Notes: generated by a model from the letters alone, not told the origin. A stretch of DNA of 55,580 bases from JAZDLR01 sp964540995 (GCA_964540995.1 CAZIOU010000006.1:1-55580), one strand, 5' to 3'; positions 1-7,012 are shown, counted from the stretch's first letter. Numbers and translations: made by a program.

Positions 1-163
1 TTAAGATGACGTGTTTAGGTTTAGCGTCATCTAAGACACACTCTTTATAATCCAGCGCGCCGTATTTAAGCCAAACTTTCTTGCCCATCTGCGCCATTTT
101 CTTATACGCTGCGAGATCCTTTTTCTTAACTACTAAGACATAACCATCTACATAGGTAGACAT
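1..163 (-). CDS. DUF1428/YbaA-like protein, N-terminal part (runs off window)
   Basis: ATG at 163; 54 codons are read leftward without a stop and the C-terminus lies outside the window. The start MSTYVDGYVLVVKKKDLAAY and the later segment YGALDYKECVLDDAKP fit the small DUF1428 (YbaA-like, dimeric ferredoxin-like fold) family, whose biochemical role is unknown. It is the last visible gene of a minus-strand run of small SRPBCC, VOC and DUF1801 genes, the usual company of this family. No Shine-Dalgarno site is visible. The family call rests on about half the protein. Confidence 0.7.
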   Translation of the reverse strand, partial: MSTYVDGYVLVVKKKDLAAYKKMAQMGKKVWLKYGALDYKECVLDDAKPKHVIL

Positions 164-189
164 AAAAAAAATATTAAATATTTATTAGT

Positions 190-624
190 TTAGTTTATTG
201 TCTCCACTACTTTTTTCAATTCTGCCAAAACACCTGTCCAATTTTTCTCCGAATGCTGTTTACTTTCTTCAGTGGCAATATTATCCTGTGTCACTTCTAA
301 TGTTGTCTTCTCTCCATTTGAAGTTAGAGCATAGGTAACGGTATTATAATTCTCCGGTAGGTCCTCAATGCCCGACATCGAACTCCAATAGGTCGCTACC
401 ATTAATTCATTAGGAACTAACTTTAGAATAGTGCCCTTATCTTCATAAAACTTACCTTCCCATTCACCTTTATAGATTATCGTACTGCCTTCTTGCCAAT
501 CAGAAACAGCTTCGGTACCAAATAAATATTGCTTGATTAGTTCTGGTGTGATGAGAGCGTGCCAGACGGTAGCTGCAGGAGCGTTGATCTCGATACTGGC
601 CTTGGCGATAAAAGGATTTTTCAT
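190..624 (-). CDS. SRPBCC (AHSA1-like) protein
   Basis: 144 residues. N-terminal KASIEINAPAATVWHALITP is the typical first strand and helix of the START/Bet v1-like AHSA1 fold; GTEAVSDWQEGSTIIYKGEW and a C-terminal helix (NWTGVLAELKKVVETIN) complete the domain. Members bind hydrophobic ligands or act in stress responses; no specific substrate can be read here. A second, diverged AHSA1 gene lies at 3748-4161. No Shine-Dalgarno site. The family assignment is good, the function is open. Confidence 0.85.
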   Translation of the reverse strand: MKNPFIAKASIEINAPAATVWHALITPELIKQYLFGTEAVSDWQEGSTIIYKGEWEGKFYEDKGTILKLVPNELMVATYWSSMSGIEDLPENYNTVTYALTSNGEKTTLEVTQDNIATEESKQHSEKNWTGVLAELKKVVETIN

Positions 625-644
625 ATATAGACTTAATTATATTA

Positions 645-1676
645 TTATTTAAACCGTACCGGAATCCTCAATTCATCATCATGTTCTGGTAAACCCGAAG
701 GATTATCTTTGGCCAATACCAACCAACCCGTAGTCGTACTAGGAGTTTTGAACGTCAGCGTCGAAGTGAAAGGAACAAAATCTTCTGTCATCCAATCGCT
801 CTGAGCTTGCGCCGGCTGAGCGATTATGACCGTACCTTTGGCGTCTAACAATCGTACGGGAAACGAAGCTTCAAAATACCACGTGCCACGGGCTTGTCCA
901 CGTATCGTTAATGGGCTGCGTACCAAAGAATTCGGCTGTGGTACTTCTAAACGAATAAGATTATCTTTGCTGGTCGAGGTAGTCGTTACAATATCGGTGA
1001 CAGAGAAAAATCCTTTGATATCATATTTCTGCCATTGATCGGTACTGATAGCCTCAATCGGAGTCAGGAGACCCGAAGCTGTCATTGTATCACCGTTTTG
1101 ATGTTCTGGAATTGGCTGTGACATGAGTTGAAAATCCAAAGCATAATACGAGCCATTAGCTAACTTGAGACCAGAAGCGCATTCATCGGTCTGCGGTCCG
1201 GTAGTAACTTTGTGAGGCAGACAAGCATAGGTACCAGTCAACGTAGTCCTGTCTCCCAGAGCTGGCTGCTGTTCCGCAGCTATAGAAGTAACTTCAATGA
1301 TACCGATATCTTGATATTTGCTGTCTTTCCGTGCCGTGAAAATACCTCGCACCTCCACCGGAATATTCATCCCAACGGCAGAAATATTTTGGTACGTCGG
1401 ATCAGTATCACGCAAGGCATAATATCTCCCTTGGGCGTCCAGCAGACCAAAAGCACACTCGAGTGTCTGCGGTCCACGAGTATCTCTGTGTGGTAGACAA
1501 ACCATTTGACCTTTGACAGCGATACTGCCATTAGGGGGAATTTCTATGGCTGGAAACGCGGGATCATACATCAACCTCATAGCCAAATAACCGACACCAA
1601 TTATAATAGCCACGCTAGCCAGCATGACAAAGATCATCAAATTATTGGATTTTCTCATCTGTTTGATAAACATCAT
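645..1676 (-). CDS. Membrane-anchored protein with twin Cys modules and a Gmad2 domain
   Basis: 343 residues. An N-terminal transmembrane helix (about residues 14-35) precedes two related modules of about 100 residues, each with a CLPH...GPQT-ECA/S-G...YYALD/R signature (two Cys each). The C-terminal ~100 residues (IRLEVPQPNSLVRSPLTIRG onward, with an HDDELRIPVRF end) look like a Gmad2 immunoglobulin-like domain found in spore-germination and surface proteins. Probably extracytoplasmic. Met1, Met2 and Met7 are all possible starts; none has a Shine-Dalgarno site. Function unknown. Confidence 0.75.
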   Translation of the reverse strand: MMFIKQMRKSNNLMIFVMLASVAIIIGVGYLAMRLMYDPAFPAIEIPPNGSIAVKGQMVCLPHRDTRGPQTLECAFGLLDAQGRYYALRDTDPTYQNISAVGMNIPVEVRGIFTARKDSKYQDIGIIEVTSIAAEQQPALGDRTTLTGTYACLPHKVTTGPQTDECASGLKLANGSYYALDFQLMSQPIPEHQNGDTMTASGLLTPIEAISTDQWQKYDIKGFFSVTDIVTTTSTSKDNLIRLEVPQPNSLVRSPLTIRGQARGTWYFEASFPVRLLDAKGTVIIAQPAQAQSDWMTEDFVPFTSTLTFKTPSTTTGWLVLAKDNPSGLPEHDDELRIPVRFK

Positions 1677-1700
1677 AGTACTATGGTATCACTATTTGGT

Positions 1701-1731
1701 AAAAGAAGAATACTAGCTTTCGCTAGTATTC
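1701..1731 (-). terminator. Intrinsic terminator after the Cys-rich peptide gene
   Basis: A perfect 10-bp stem (GAATACTAGC / GCTAGTATTC) with a 4-base loop; on the minus strand it is followed by TTCTTTTACC. It sits directly after the small gene at 1740-1835. Confidence 0.75.
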
Positions 1732-1739
1732 TAATGTCA

Positions 1740-1835
1740 CTATTTCTTCACTTCTTTGCAGCCACAGCTACAGGTGCCGTCGGCATTGCCGTGTTCGTGC
1801 TTACAAGTTGCACATTTCTTGTCATCTTCTGCCAT
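1740..1835 (-). CDS. 31-residue Cys-rich peptide (metal-binding-like)
   Basis: ATG at 1835, TAG at 1740. The peptide contains CATCKHEHGNADGTCSCGC, that is C-x2-C, two His, then C-x-C-x-C, followed by a basic tail. Spacing suggests a single metal site or a metallothionein-like cluster. It is followed at once by a perfect terminator, which supports it as a real short gene. No Shine-Dalgarno site. It lies between a VOC gene and the Gmad2 protein. I do not recognise a named family. Confidence 0.6.
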   Translation of the reverse strand: MAEDDKKCATCKHEHGNADGTCSCGCKEVKK

Positions 1836-1915
1836 ATATATTGAGGTTATGAGCGGTTAATCCCACCCTACTATACTAGACGTTGGTGGGTGATATATCT
1901 TGCAATACATACTAC

Positions 1916-2443
1916 CTAGACCTCATCGTATGCCTCCTGCAGCTTAGCAATATCAATCTTCTTCATCTTCAACATAGCAGCCATGACTCTACCCGATTTA
2001 GCCTTATCAGGATCAGACATCAACTTACCCATAATCGTCGGGGTCACCTGCCAGGACACACCAAATTTATCTTTTAACCAGCCACACTGTACTTCTTGAC
2101 CACCTTCGGTCAGCTTATCCCAGAAGTGATCAACCTCTGCTTGATCTTCACAATTGATGACGAAAGAGATAGCTTCAGTGAATTTGAAATCCGGACCGCC
2201 ATTGAGCAGATCAAAGCGTTGGCCGTTTAATTCTACCGCGGCCACCATGACTGAGCCTTCAGGCCGACCCGAGACTTCAGCACCTTCTTTGCCATAACGA
2301 CTGACATTCAATACCTTCGAATTGGGGAAAATCGAAGTGTAGAAATTCATAGCTTCTTCGGCCTGATGATCGAACCATAGAAAGGGTGTAATATTCTTTC
2401 CGCCAGAGGCGGATCCGCCTTTGGCGGACATAGTATCAGTCAT
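1916..2443 (-). CDS. VOC-superfamily PhnB-like protein (3-demethylubiquinone methyltransferase-like fold)
   Basis: 175 residues. NITPFLWFDHQAEEAMNFYT with SIFPNSKV, FDLLNGGPDFKFTEAISFVI and the end FGVSWQVTPTIMGKLMSDPD are hallmarks of the PhnB/3-dmu-9_3-mt VOC family (about 150-160 residues). The C-terminal MAAMLKMKKIDIAKLQEAYD helix is also typical. The first ~14 residues (SAKGGSASGG) are encoded by a palindromic repeat (2398-2430), so the original start may have been nearer NITPFLWF. No enzyme activity can be assigned. Confidence 0.85.
   Translation of the reverse strand: MTDTMSAKGGSASGGKNITPFLWFDHQAEEAMNFYTSIFPNSKVLNVSRYGKEGAEVSGRPEGSVMVAAVELNGQRFDLLNGGPDFKFTEAISFVINCEDQAEVDHFWDKLTEGGQEVQCGWLKDKFGVSWQVTPTIMGKLMSDPDKAKSGRVMAAMLKMKKIDIAKLQEAYDEV
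2398..2430. repeat. CCGCC/GGCGG palindromic repeat inside a coding region
   Basis: Two adjoining hairpins, CCGCC-AGA-GGCGG and TCCGCC-TTT-GGCGGA. The same TCCGCC-TTT-GGCGGA core occurs in a terminator at 11494-11552, and a near copy abuts tRNA-Lys at 23874-23909. Here it supplies a Gly/Ser/Ala linker at the N-terminus of the VOC protein. Confidence 0.7.
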
Positions 2444-2453
2444 ATTATTTTAG

Positions 2454-2882
2454 TTACATCATTGAGCTTGGCTGCAACATAGCGATACGATTGCCTTCAG
2501 TGTCAGTGAAAGCAACGTAGTCACCAACCATAGGGATAGCATCTGGTCCACTAATGATAGTACCGCCAGCTTGCTTAACCATCTCCATACTAGCTTTGAT
2601 ATCATCAACAGCGATCACCACTGTCGGATAGGCGTTCTTCTCGCTCTTCTTGAAGAACCCACCATTAATAGCTCCGGCTACCTTGGGACGCTGCGTCGCC
2701 TCATCAACTTCAGTGGTGGTAGCTACAATGTAGTCCCCCATTTGTGGGCCCATACTCTTGGTCTGCCAGCCAAATACCTTGGCGTAGAATTCATTCATGC
2801 GCGCGGTATCGACGGCAGGCAATTCGAAATGTACTACTGGATTCATCCCGTTAGAGATTTTATTGTTTTGTTCGTCGCTCAT
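2454..2882 (-). CDS. VOC family (glyoxalase/bleomycin-resistance fold) protein
   Basis: 142 residues. MNPVVHFELPAVDTARMNEF opens the first beta-alpha-beta-beta module (AKVFGWQTKSMGPQMGDYIV) and VVIAVDDIKASMEMVKQAGG opens the second, ending VAFTDTEGNRIAMLQPS. This is the standard two-module VOC layout with a likely metal ligand in FELPAVD. Substrate unknown. The start could also be Met13 (MNPVVHF), which begins at the conserved region. Ten bases separate it from the PhnB-like gene. Confidence 0.85.
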   Translation of the reverse strand: MSDEQNNKISNGMNPVVHFELPAVDTARMNEFYAKVFGWQTKSMGPQMGDYIVATTTEVDEATQRPKVAGAINGGFFKKSEKNAYPTVVIAVDDIKASMEMVKQAGGTIISGPDAIPMVGDYVAFTDTEGNRIAMLQPSSMM

Positions 2883-2991
2883 AGTATATATGTTATAAAA
2901 TTAAATCGTTATTTTAAAATGAAATAGTTATTTTCTCTAACGGGATCATACTCGTAAGATTGTAATTATTATTGATTATAAAAATTTAATT

Positions 2992-3369
2992 CTACTTCGC
3001 AGCTTCGTCCACTTGGAAGATGCCGAAGACATTGTGATCCAAGTCGAGGAAATATCCCTGCCAGCATTTTCCTACGACGGCAAACTTCTCCATAGCTACC
3101 TGTCCGCCCTGATCCATGATCTTCTTGGCTGTCTCATCGAAGTTACTTACTTGCATCGAACAGGTAAAAGCATTGGTGCCGTATTGCATCGGCGGGGTCT
3201 GCACTGGCCGCTTCAGGATGCCTCCATTGATACTATCAGTCTCGATGCGATAATACTCAATTGGTAGGGACTCATCTTTGGTAAACTTCCAGTCAAAAGC
3301 AGCTTGGTAGAAAGCCACCGCCTTGGATGGCTCGTCGGACTGTATTTCGAAGTAGGCAAGGTTATTCAT
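2992..3369 (-). CDS. VOC family protein
   Basis: 125 residues when started at ATG 3369 (NNLAYFEIQSDEPSKAVAFY). Upstream in-frame codons overlap the DUF1801 gene and read as non-family sequence, so this start is preferred. Two VOC modules: residues ~1-55 (AAFDWKF) and ~65-125 (FDETAKKIMDQGGQVAMEKF, YFLDLDHNVFGIFQ). It is a diverged relative of the neighbouring VOC gene. Ligand unknown. Four bases separate it from the upstream gene, consistent with one transcript. Confidence 0.85.
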   Translation of the reverse strand: MNNLAYFEIQSDEPSKAVAFYQAAFDWKFTKDESLPIEYYRIETDSINGGILKRPVQTPPMQYGTNAFTCSMQVSNFDETAKKIMDQGGQVAMEKFAVVGKCWQGYFLDLDHNVFGIFQVDEAAK

Positions 3370-3373
3370 GCAA

Positions 3374-3742
3374 TTATTTCTTAGATTTAGTAAGAGTTTG
3401 TTTGATTCTAAATTTGACAATCTTCTTGATCAAAGCCAATGGCAGCGGCTTATCAATCGAAAACTGGATAGCGCCTTTGGAAGTTTTGTAGGGTTTTAAT
3501 TCTTTAGCAAAAACTTTAATAGGCGCTGGTGTAGGATAGAGACCAATGTGATTCTCATAAGCTGCAAAGTGAATCAGATTACCGTTCAAGCGGAAGGTCG
3601 GCATGCCATAGCGGATCACTTCTTCAGCTTGCGGAGCTAATGTGTGAATTGTCTTCCTCAAAGTTCGAAGTTTAGCAACAACGTCAGGAGAGAATTGTTT
3701 GAGATAAGAGTCGATTGAAGCGTAATTTTGCATTCGTCGCAT
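3374..3742 (-). CDS. DUF1801 (YdhG-like) protein
   Basis: 122 residues. The segments YLKQFSPDVVAKLRTLRKTI, EEVIRYGMPTFRLNG and HIGLYPTP, plus KGAIQFSIDKPLPLALIKKI near the end, are the core of DUF1801 (YdhG/CyaY-like fold, sometimes annotated as an iron chaperone). Met4 (3733) is an equally good start. It sits 5 bases after an AHSA1 gene and 4 bases before a VOC gene, the usual company of this family. Exact role unknown. Confidence 0.85.
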   Translation of the reverse strand: MRRMQNYASIDSYLKQFSPDVVAKLRTLRKTIHTLAPQAEEVIRYGMPTFRLNGNLIHFAAYENHIGLYPTPAPIKVFAKELKPYKTSKGAIQFSIDKPLPLALIKKIVKFRIKQTLTKSKK

Positions 3743-3747
3743 AGTTT

Positions 3748-4161
3748 TTAATTAGCTTCCACGTACTTCTTGAAATTATCCAAGATCGCCTGCCAGCCGT
3801 CGCGCTGCTTATCATCGCTATTGATAGTTTCGGCTTCGAAGATTTCCGTCACTTGAATTCCTTCCGGTAGGGATTCGAATTCTACTCTGACTTTGCGGCC
3901 GCCTTCGATGGAGTATTCGATCACGTTATGTTGGTCAACGTGTGAGTAAACACCATTGAAATCAAAGCTAGTACTTTTGTCTTTGGCTGCCATGACCGTG
4001 ACGAACTTACCACCGACACGCAGGTCATTCTCCGCGTGCGGCGCTTCCCAGTCATCAGAAGCGAAGGCCCAGTTAGTAATATGTTCTGGCTTGGTCCAGC
4101 AATCCCAAACCTTTTCCATCGGAGCGTTAACTATCGTTTGTACAGTGATCGATGAAGGCAT
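3748..4161 (-). CDS. SRPBCC (AHSA1-like) protein
   Basis: 137 residues. ITVQTIVNAPMEKVWDCWTK and PEHITNWAFASDDWEAPHAE followed by GGKFVTVMAAKD and the C-terminal GWQAILDNFKKYVEAN match the COG3832-type AHSA1 proteins in both length and order. It is the first gene of the minus-strand cluster. No clear promoter or Shine-Dalgarno site is visible. The ligand or partner cannot be predicted. Confidence 0.9.
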   Translation of the reverse strand: MPSSITVQTIVNAPMEKVWDCWTKPEHITNWAFASDDWEAPHAENDLRVGGKFVTVMAAKDKSTSFDFNGVYSHVDQHNVIEYSIEGGRKVRVEFESLPEGIQVTEIFEAETINSDDKQRDGWQAILDNFKKYVEAN

Positions 4162-4235
4162 GATATATCTACTAAATAATAATTATTGTCTCTGTATAAT
4201 ACAAGCGGCTATTGAGGCGGTCAAGACTAGAAGCA

Positions 4236-4278
4236 AAATAAAAAGCGCCGTGTCTCATCCATAGATGAGGCGTGCGCT
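4236..4278 (-). terminator. Intrinsic terminator of the 4286 ORFan
   Basis: On the minus strand AGCGC...CTCAT-loop-ATGAG...GCGCT forms an interrupted stem directly followed by TTTTTATTTT. It lies 8 bases after the stop of the ORFan at 4286-4693. Confidence 0.75.
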
Positions 4279-4285
4279 GGAACGT

Positions 4286-4693
4286 CTAATAGACGTATTG
4301 CGGGCTGGGCATTTGCGGTTCGAAGCCATACCAAGCAAGTAACTGGTGATTTCGTCTTGTATGCGTCAAGCGACGAAGAATCCGCAGTGTTACGGACTGA
4401 CCATCAATTCCCTCTTTGGCCGACGGAAAAGGAAACTGCAAATGATCGATGACCAGTAGCTGATCAGGCTTAATGCCCTGAAGATATCCATGGTCATGAA
4501 TTACCAAGCAGAAACCATACGCGCTTTGACGCAACAAGCAAGGAAGCTGATGTGCCCCAATATTCATCTTGATCTCGACCCATTCTTCTTCGGACAATGA
4601 ACGTTGCAAAGCCGACTCAAAGTTTCCAATCTCTTGCTGCAATGATTTAAGCCGGGCAACTGCTACGACCAGAGAGCAGGGTTTAGTGGCCAT
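4286..4693 (-). CDS. ORFan protein with strong Shine-Dalgarno site
   Basis: 135 residues, not recognised. The start is fixed by GGGAGG eight bases before the ATG. An N-terminal helical part (VARLKSLQQEIGNFESALQR) precedes an alpha/beta stretch (ACLL-type, FCLVIHDHGYLQGIKPDQLL) and a basic segment (LRILRRLTHTRRNHQLL). No transmembrane helix or Cys motif. It stands alone with its own terminator, like the other ORFans of this window, and unlike the conserved genes it has a clear ribosome binding site. Confidence 0.7.
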   Translation of the reverse strand: MATKPCSLVVAVARLKSLQQEIGNFESALQRSLSEEEWVEIKMNIGAHQLPCLLRQSAYGFCLVIHDHGYLQGIKPDQLLVIDHLQFPFPSAKEGIDGQSVTLRILRRLTHTRRNHQLLAWYGFEPQMPSPQYVY

Positions 4694-4935
4694 CAGATCC
4701 TCCCGTGTTGGTAAGGCTGGGGATTGTAAGAACAGGGTGATTTTCAGAGATTACTATAGATGAGAATTTTGGTAAAGACCAATAAAACTAGCTTAAGTAG
4801 TCAGTCCTACTCTTACTTATAAAGGCTCCCCCGTCTCGCCAACCAGCTCGCTAAAGAAATTAAGTTTGAGCAGAAACCAACCATGACACAAACAGAGGTG
4901 CGCTCGCGCTCACTCCAGTTTGCTGCGAAACAGTC
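4694..4935. other. Intergenic gap, 242 bases
   Basis: No gene seen. A weak GC-rich hairpin at about 4896-4917 (GTGCGC-TC-GCGCTCAC) may end the exchanger transcript on the minus strand, but its T-run is poor. Confidence 0.3.
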
Positions 4936-5850
4936 TTAACCAACAAAGCCAACTGAAGCAATATAGAGAAAATAAGTTGCGATGAGGATCGCCCCGATTG
5001 ATCGAGACGAAAATCTCATTGCCTGTGTTGACATGAGAGTAGCGACCACAGCAAATAACACAGGGAGAGCAATTTTGGTCGCTGAAATAGATATAGGTTG
5101 TATTAAACAAACGATCCCCAAAATACCCAAAGAGTTAAATACATTACTGCCCAATAAATTACCGATTGCCACCGCTCCTTGTTTGGTACGAAGAGCAACT
5201 ATTGAAGTCACCAGCTCGGGTGTGCTGGTACCAAGCGCTACAATAATAGAGCTAAAGAAGAATAGATTAACTCCAAGAAGGTTAGCCAAAGCGCCGGCGC
5301 TCTCGGTAAATGTGTATCCGGCCACAACGAGCATCGCTAAACCAATGACAAGATTAAGGATGGTACCTTTTCTTCGCACCCTATGTTCTACCTTTAACTT
5401 ATCCCCCATCATTAACCAGCGAAACCAGAAGGCAAATAACATAAGCAAAATAACACCGTCGAGTTTTGATAGTACCCCATCTATCGCGAGGAGAAGGACC
5501 ACTAGTGGCGCTGCGCTGGAAATAGTAATATCTCTGATACGAATACTCTTCTCTGAAAGCTTTCGAGGTGAAAGGATTAAAAAAATACCGAGAATAAGAG
5601 CTATATTCACGACATTACTACCCAGTACATCACCAAGCGAGACTTCTGGTGTTTCTTGAAGAGCAGAGCTAACACCCACGAAAAGTTCAGGTGATGATGT
5701 AGAAATGGAGGCAATAAGCAGTCCGGCGGTTATTCCAGAAAGACGAAGCCACTGTCGTGCACTATTTATTCCACGAATAAAAAGGTTCCCGCCCGCCCAA
5801 GCAACAAGAATTGAGACTAATACTAATATGACCGGAAATAATAGCGACAT
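4936..5850 (-). CDS. Calcium/sodium antiporter family (YrbG-like, CaCA) membrane protein
   Basis: 304 residues, about ten transmembrane helices. The two inverted alpha-repeats are clear: STSSPELFVGVSSAL...GDVLGSNVVN in the N-terminal half and GTSTPELVTSIVAL...GNLLGSNVFN in the C-terminal half; their Glu and Asn residues form the ion site in this family. Expected role: exchange of Ca2+ for Na+ or H+ across the membrane. No Shine-Dalgarno site; a TATCCT box lies 7 bases before the ATG, consistent with a leaderless message. Confidence 0.95.
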   Translation of the reverse strand: MSLLFPVILVLVSILVAWAGGNLFIRGINSARQWLRLSGITAGLLIASISTSSPELFVGVSSALQETPEVSLGDVLGSNVVNIALILGIFLILSPRKLSEKSIRIRDITISSAAPLVVLLLAIDGVLSKLDGVILLMLFAFWFRWLMMGDKLKVEHRVRRKGTILNLVIGLAMLVVAGYTFTESAGALANLLGVNLFFFSSIIVALGTSTPELVTSIVALRTKQGAVAIGNLLGSNVFNSLGILGIVCLIQPISISATKIALPVLFAVVATLMSTQAMRFSSRSIGAILIATYFLYIASVGFVG

Positions 5851-5910
5851 TTACAATAGGATACCATAACAATACTTTGTCTTCAAAATGCCGCCGCACT
5901 ATAGGGAAGC

Positions 5911-5950
5911 GAGGTTGCGATCAAATAGTTGCACCGGCAGGACTCCCTTC
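5911..5950 (-). pseudogene. tRNA 3'-end remnant
   Basis: On the minus strand GAGTCCTGCCGGTGCAAC is followed by TATTTGATCGC. It aligns with the end of the intact tRNA-Asn (GAATCCTGTCCCAGCAGCC, then ATTTGATCGC), including the flanking bases. No 5' half is attached; a CTCGAC-AAG-CTCGGG type palindrome follows at about 5948-5965. Confidence 0.4.
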
Positions 5951-6141
5951 CCCTCGACAAGCTCGGGGTAAACTCACTCGAGGTAAACTTCTCGTCCTTA
6001 GGGTTAAATTTTTTAATAGTGTATATTTCTTTATCCTGTCACCCTTTGTTAAGACTTCCTTTTTCACTAAAGTTTCGGGGGACAGGTCGTCTGTTCGGAT
6101 GGTCGAAGACCACCCGAAGTCGTCCTCTGGACGACGCAGGG
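5951..6141. other. Non-coding stretch between tRNA remnants
   Basis: No supported gene. It holds a CCCCTCGACAAGCTCGGGG palindrome, an AT-rich stretch, and GC-rich inverted bits near 6075-6140 (GGTCGTCTG, GTCGAAGACCACC, GTCGTCC-TCTGG-ACGACG). It reads as decayed sequence between tRNA pieces. Confidence 0.4.
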
Positions 6142-6184
6142 TGGCTGCTCGGGTAGGACTCGAACCTACAACTTTCGCATTAAC
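6142..6184 (-). pseudogene. tRNA-Asn 3' half (truncated tRNA)
   Basis: Minus-strand GTTAATGCGAAAG followed by a perfect T-arm (GTAGG-TTCGAGT-CCTAC) and CCGAGCA-G-CCA. The anticodon GTT is retained, but the bases before it form a CCCCGCA...TGCGGGG hairpin in place of the D-arm and 5' acceptor strand, so no cloverleaf can form. Confidence 0.6.
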
Positions 6185-6235
6185 CCCGCACTAGTCGCTT
6201 CGCTCCAATGCGGGGCGGGCAGCGTCGCGATCAAA

Positions 6236-6310
6236 TGGCTGCTGGGACAGGATTCGAACCTGTAATATCTGCATTAACAGTGCAGCGTTCTACCGTTGAA
6301 CTACCCAGCA
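6236..6310 (-). tRNA. tRNA-Asn (GTT) with encoded CCA
   Basis: Acceptor TGCTGGG/CCCAGCA, D-arm GTTC/GAAC, anticodon stem CTGCA/TGCAG around CTGTTAA (anticodon GTT), T-arm ACAGG/CCTGT with TTCGAAT loop, discriminator G, then an encoded CCA. All stems pair. It is the only complete member of a decayed array with truncated tRNA pieces on both sides. Confidence 0.95.
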
Positions 6311-6331
6311 ATCAACTGCTCATGGCGCGTG

Positions 6332-6389
6332 CCCCGTACCGAATGCGAAGCACTCTGGTATGGGGTTGTACCTCTCAACTACCCCGGAA
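6332..6389 (-). pseudogene. tRNA 5'-half remnant joined to a hairpin
   Basis: Minus-strand TTCCGGGGTAGTTGAGAGG and TACAACCCC resemble a tRNA 5' half with a paired D-stem (GTTG/CAAC). It then runs into a long hairpin (CCCC-A-TACC-A-GAGTGC-TTC-GCATTC-GGTA-C-GGGG) instead of an anticodon arm. No matching 3' half adjoins it. Confidence 0.45.
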
Positions 6390-6398
6390 TAAACAAAT

Positions 6399-6421
6399 AA
6401 CCCGCTCTGTGGCGGGGTATT
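6399..6421 (-). terminator. Hairpin with T-rich tail upstream of the tRNA array
   Basis: Minus strand ACCCCGC-CACAGA-GCGGGT followed by TATTTGTTTATT. It lies between the possible leader ORF (6449-6496) and the first tRNA piece, so it would act before the tRNAs. Confidence 0.45.
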
Positions 6422-6448
6422 ACTTGAAACAAATAATAAACCCGCCGC

Positions 6449-6496
6449 TTAGAACGGATTATTATTTACGGCTAAAACTATCATTTCTCGTTTCAT
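6449..6496 (-). CDS. Possible 15-residue leader peptide with three Asn codons
   Basis: Minus-strand ATG at 6496, stop at 6449, product MKREMIVLAVNNNPF. AAGGTAGG precedes the ATG by three bases. The AAT-AAT-AAT run is also one arm of an AAATAATAA...TTATTATTT hairpin (about 6429-6468). Upstream lies TTGACA (6525-6530). It could be chance; it is listed because an Asn-rich leader in front of tRNA-Asn is suggestive. Confidence 0.2.
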   Translation of the reverse strand: MKREMIVLAVNNNPF

Positions 6497-6536
6497 AAAC
6501 CTACCTTATCATATAGATATTAACTGTCAAATAGTA

Positions 6537-6571
6537 AACTCCCTCATTAGCATAATGCCTCTGAGGGAGTT
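6537..6571 (-). terminator. Intrinsic terminator after the 6578 ORF
   Basis: Perfect 10-bp stem AACTCCCTCA / TGAGGGAGTT; the minus-strand tail TTACTATTTG is only moderately T-rich. Confidence 0.6.
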
Positions 6572-6577
6572 ATTGAT

Positions 6578-7012
6578 CTATCGTCTGCACCCGCAGCGAT
6601 GACGACGACGCCTGTTGGCATCTCGATGACCAGAGGAACGATCCGGCCAGCTGTGATGCTGTCGACGAGCAATAGTTAGCTCATCGAGAAGCTTGCGACG
6701 GATACTAGCCGAACTATCATTCCGATTAACTGTGATCAAACGAATATCCGAACCGGAATAGCGTCTCCAAAATTTTAGCGCCCAATGATGAGAACTCTTG
6801 ATCTGTATGCGAACATGGCCGAAGTTAGTATAGAGAAACAGATCAGTTCCATTCATGTCCTCTTCGAGTGTTGGTTCACGCCAGCCGCGTAACCAATTGG
6901 GCTTACGCCAGTCAGGATCAGCCAGCGCAGCATAGACCCGCAGTTCGTTCTCTTGACCCTTGAGACGAGCGTAAGTAAGTGCTCGGGGTGCATATACAGA
7001 GCTACTGCCCAT
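6578..7012 (-). CDS. ORFan with PD-(D/E)XK nuclease-like signature
   Basis: 144 residues from ATG 7012, chosen because AGGAGG lies 7 bases upstream. An early RLKGQENELRVYAALADPDW helix is followed by LEEDMNGTDLFLY and VRIQIKSS. The E...GTD-(x)n-IQIK order is the pattern of the restriction-endonuclease fold (Glu in helix 1, Asp at the strand start, Q/E-x-K). The C-terminus is very basic (NRRRRHRCGCRR), compatible with nucleic-acid binding. No partner gene for restriction or modification is adjacent. The function is inferred from the motif only. Confidence 0.55.
   Translation of the reverse strand: MGSSSVYAPRALTYARLKGQENELRVYAALADPDWRKPNWLRGWREPTLEEDMNGTDLFLYTNFGHVRIQIKSSHHWALKFWRRYSGSDIRLITVNRNDSSASIRRKLLDELTIARRQHHSWPDRSSGHRDANRRRRHRCGCRR

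Noticed and set aside
5877..6194. Plus-strand open frames across the tRNA remnants
   Set aside because: They consist of antisense tRNA and palindromes and carry no recognisable protein sequence.
6142..6310. tRNA with an intron in the anticodon loop
   Set aside because: The 3' half has no D-arm or matching 5' acceptor upstream; the intact tRNA-Asn lies between the pieces and their acceptor strands do not pair.
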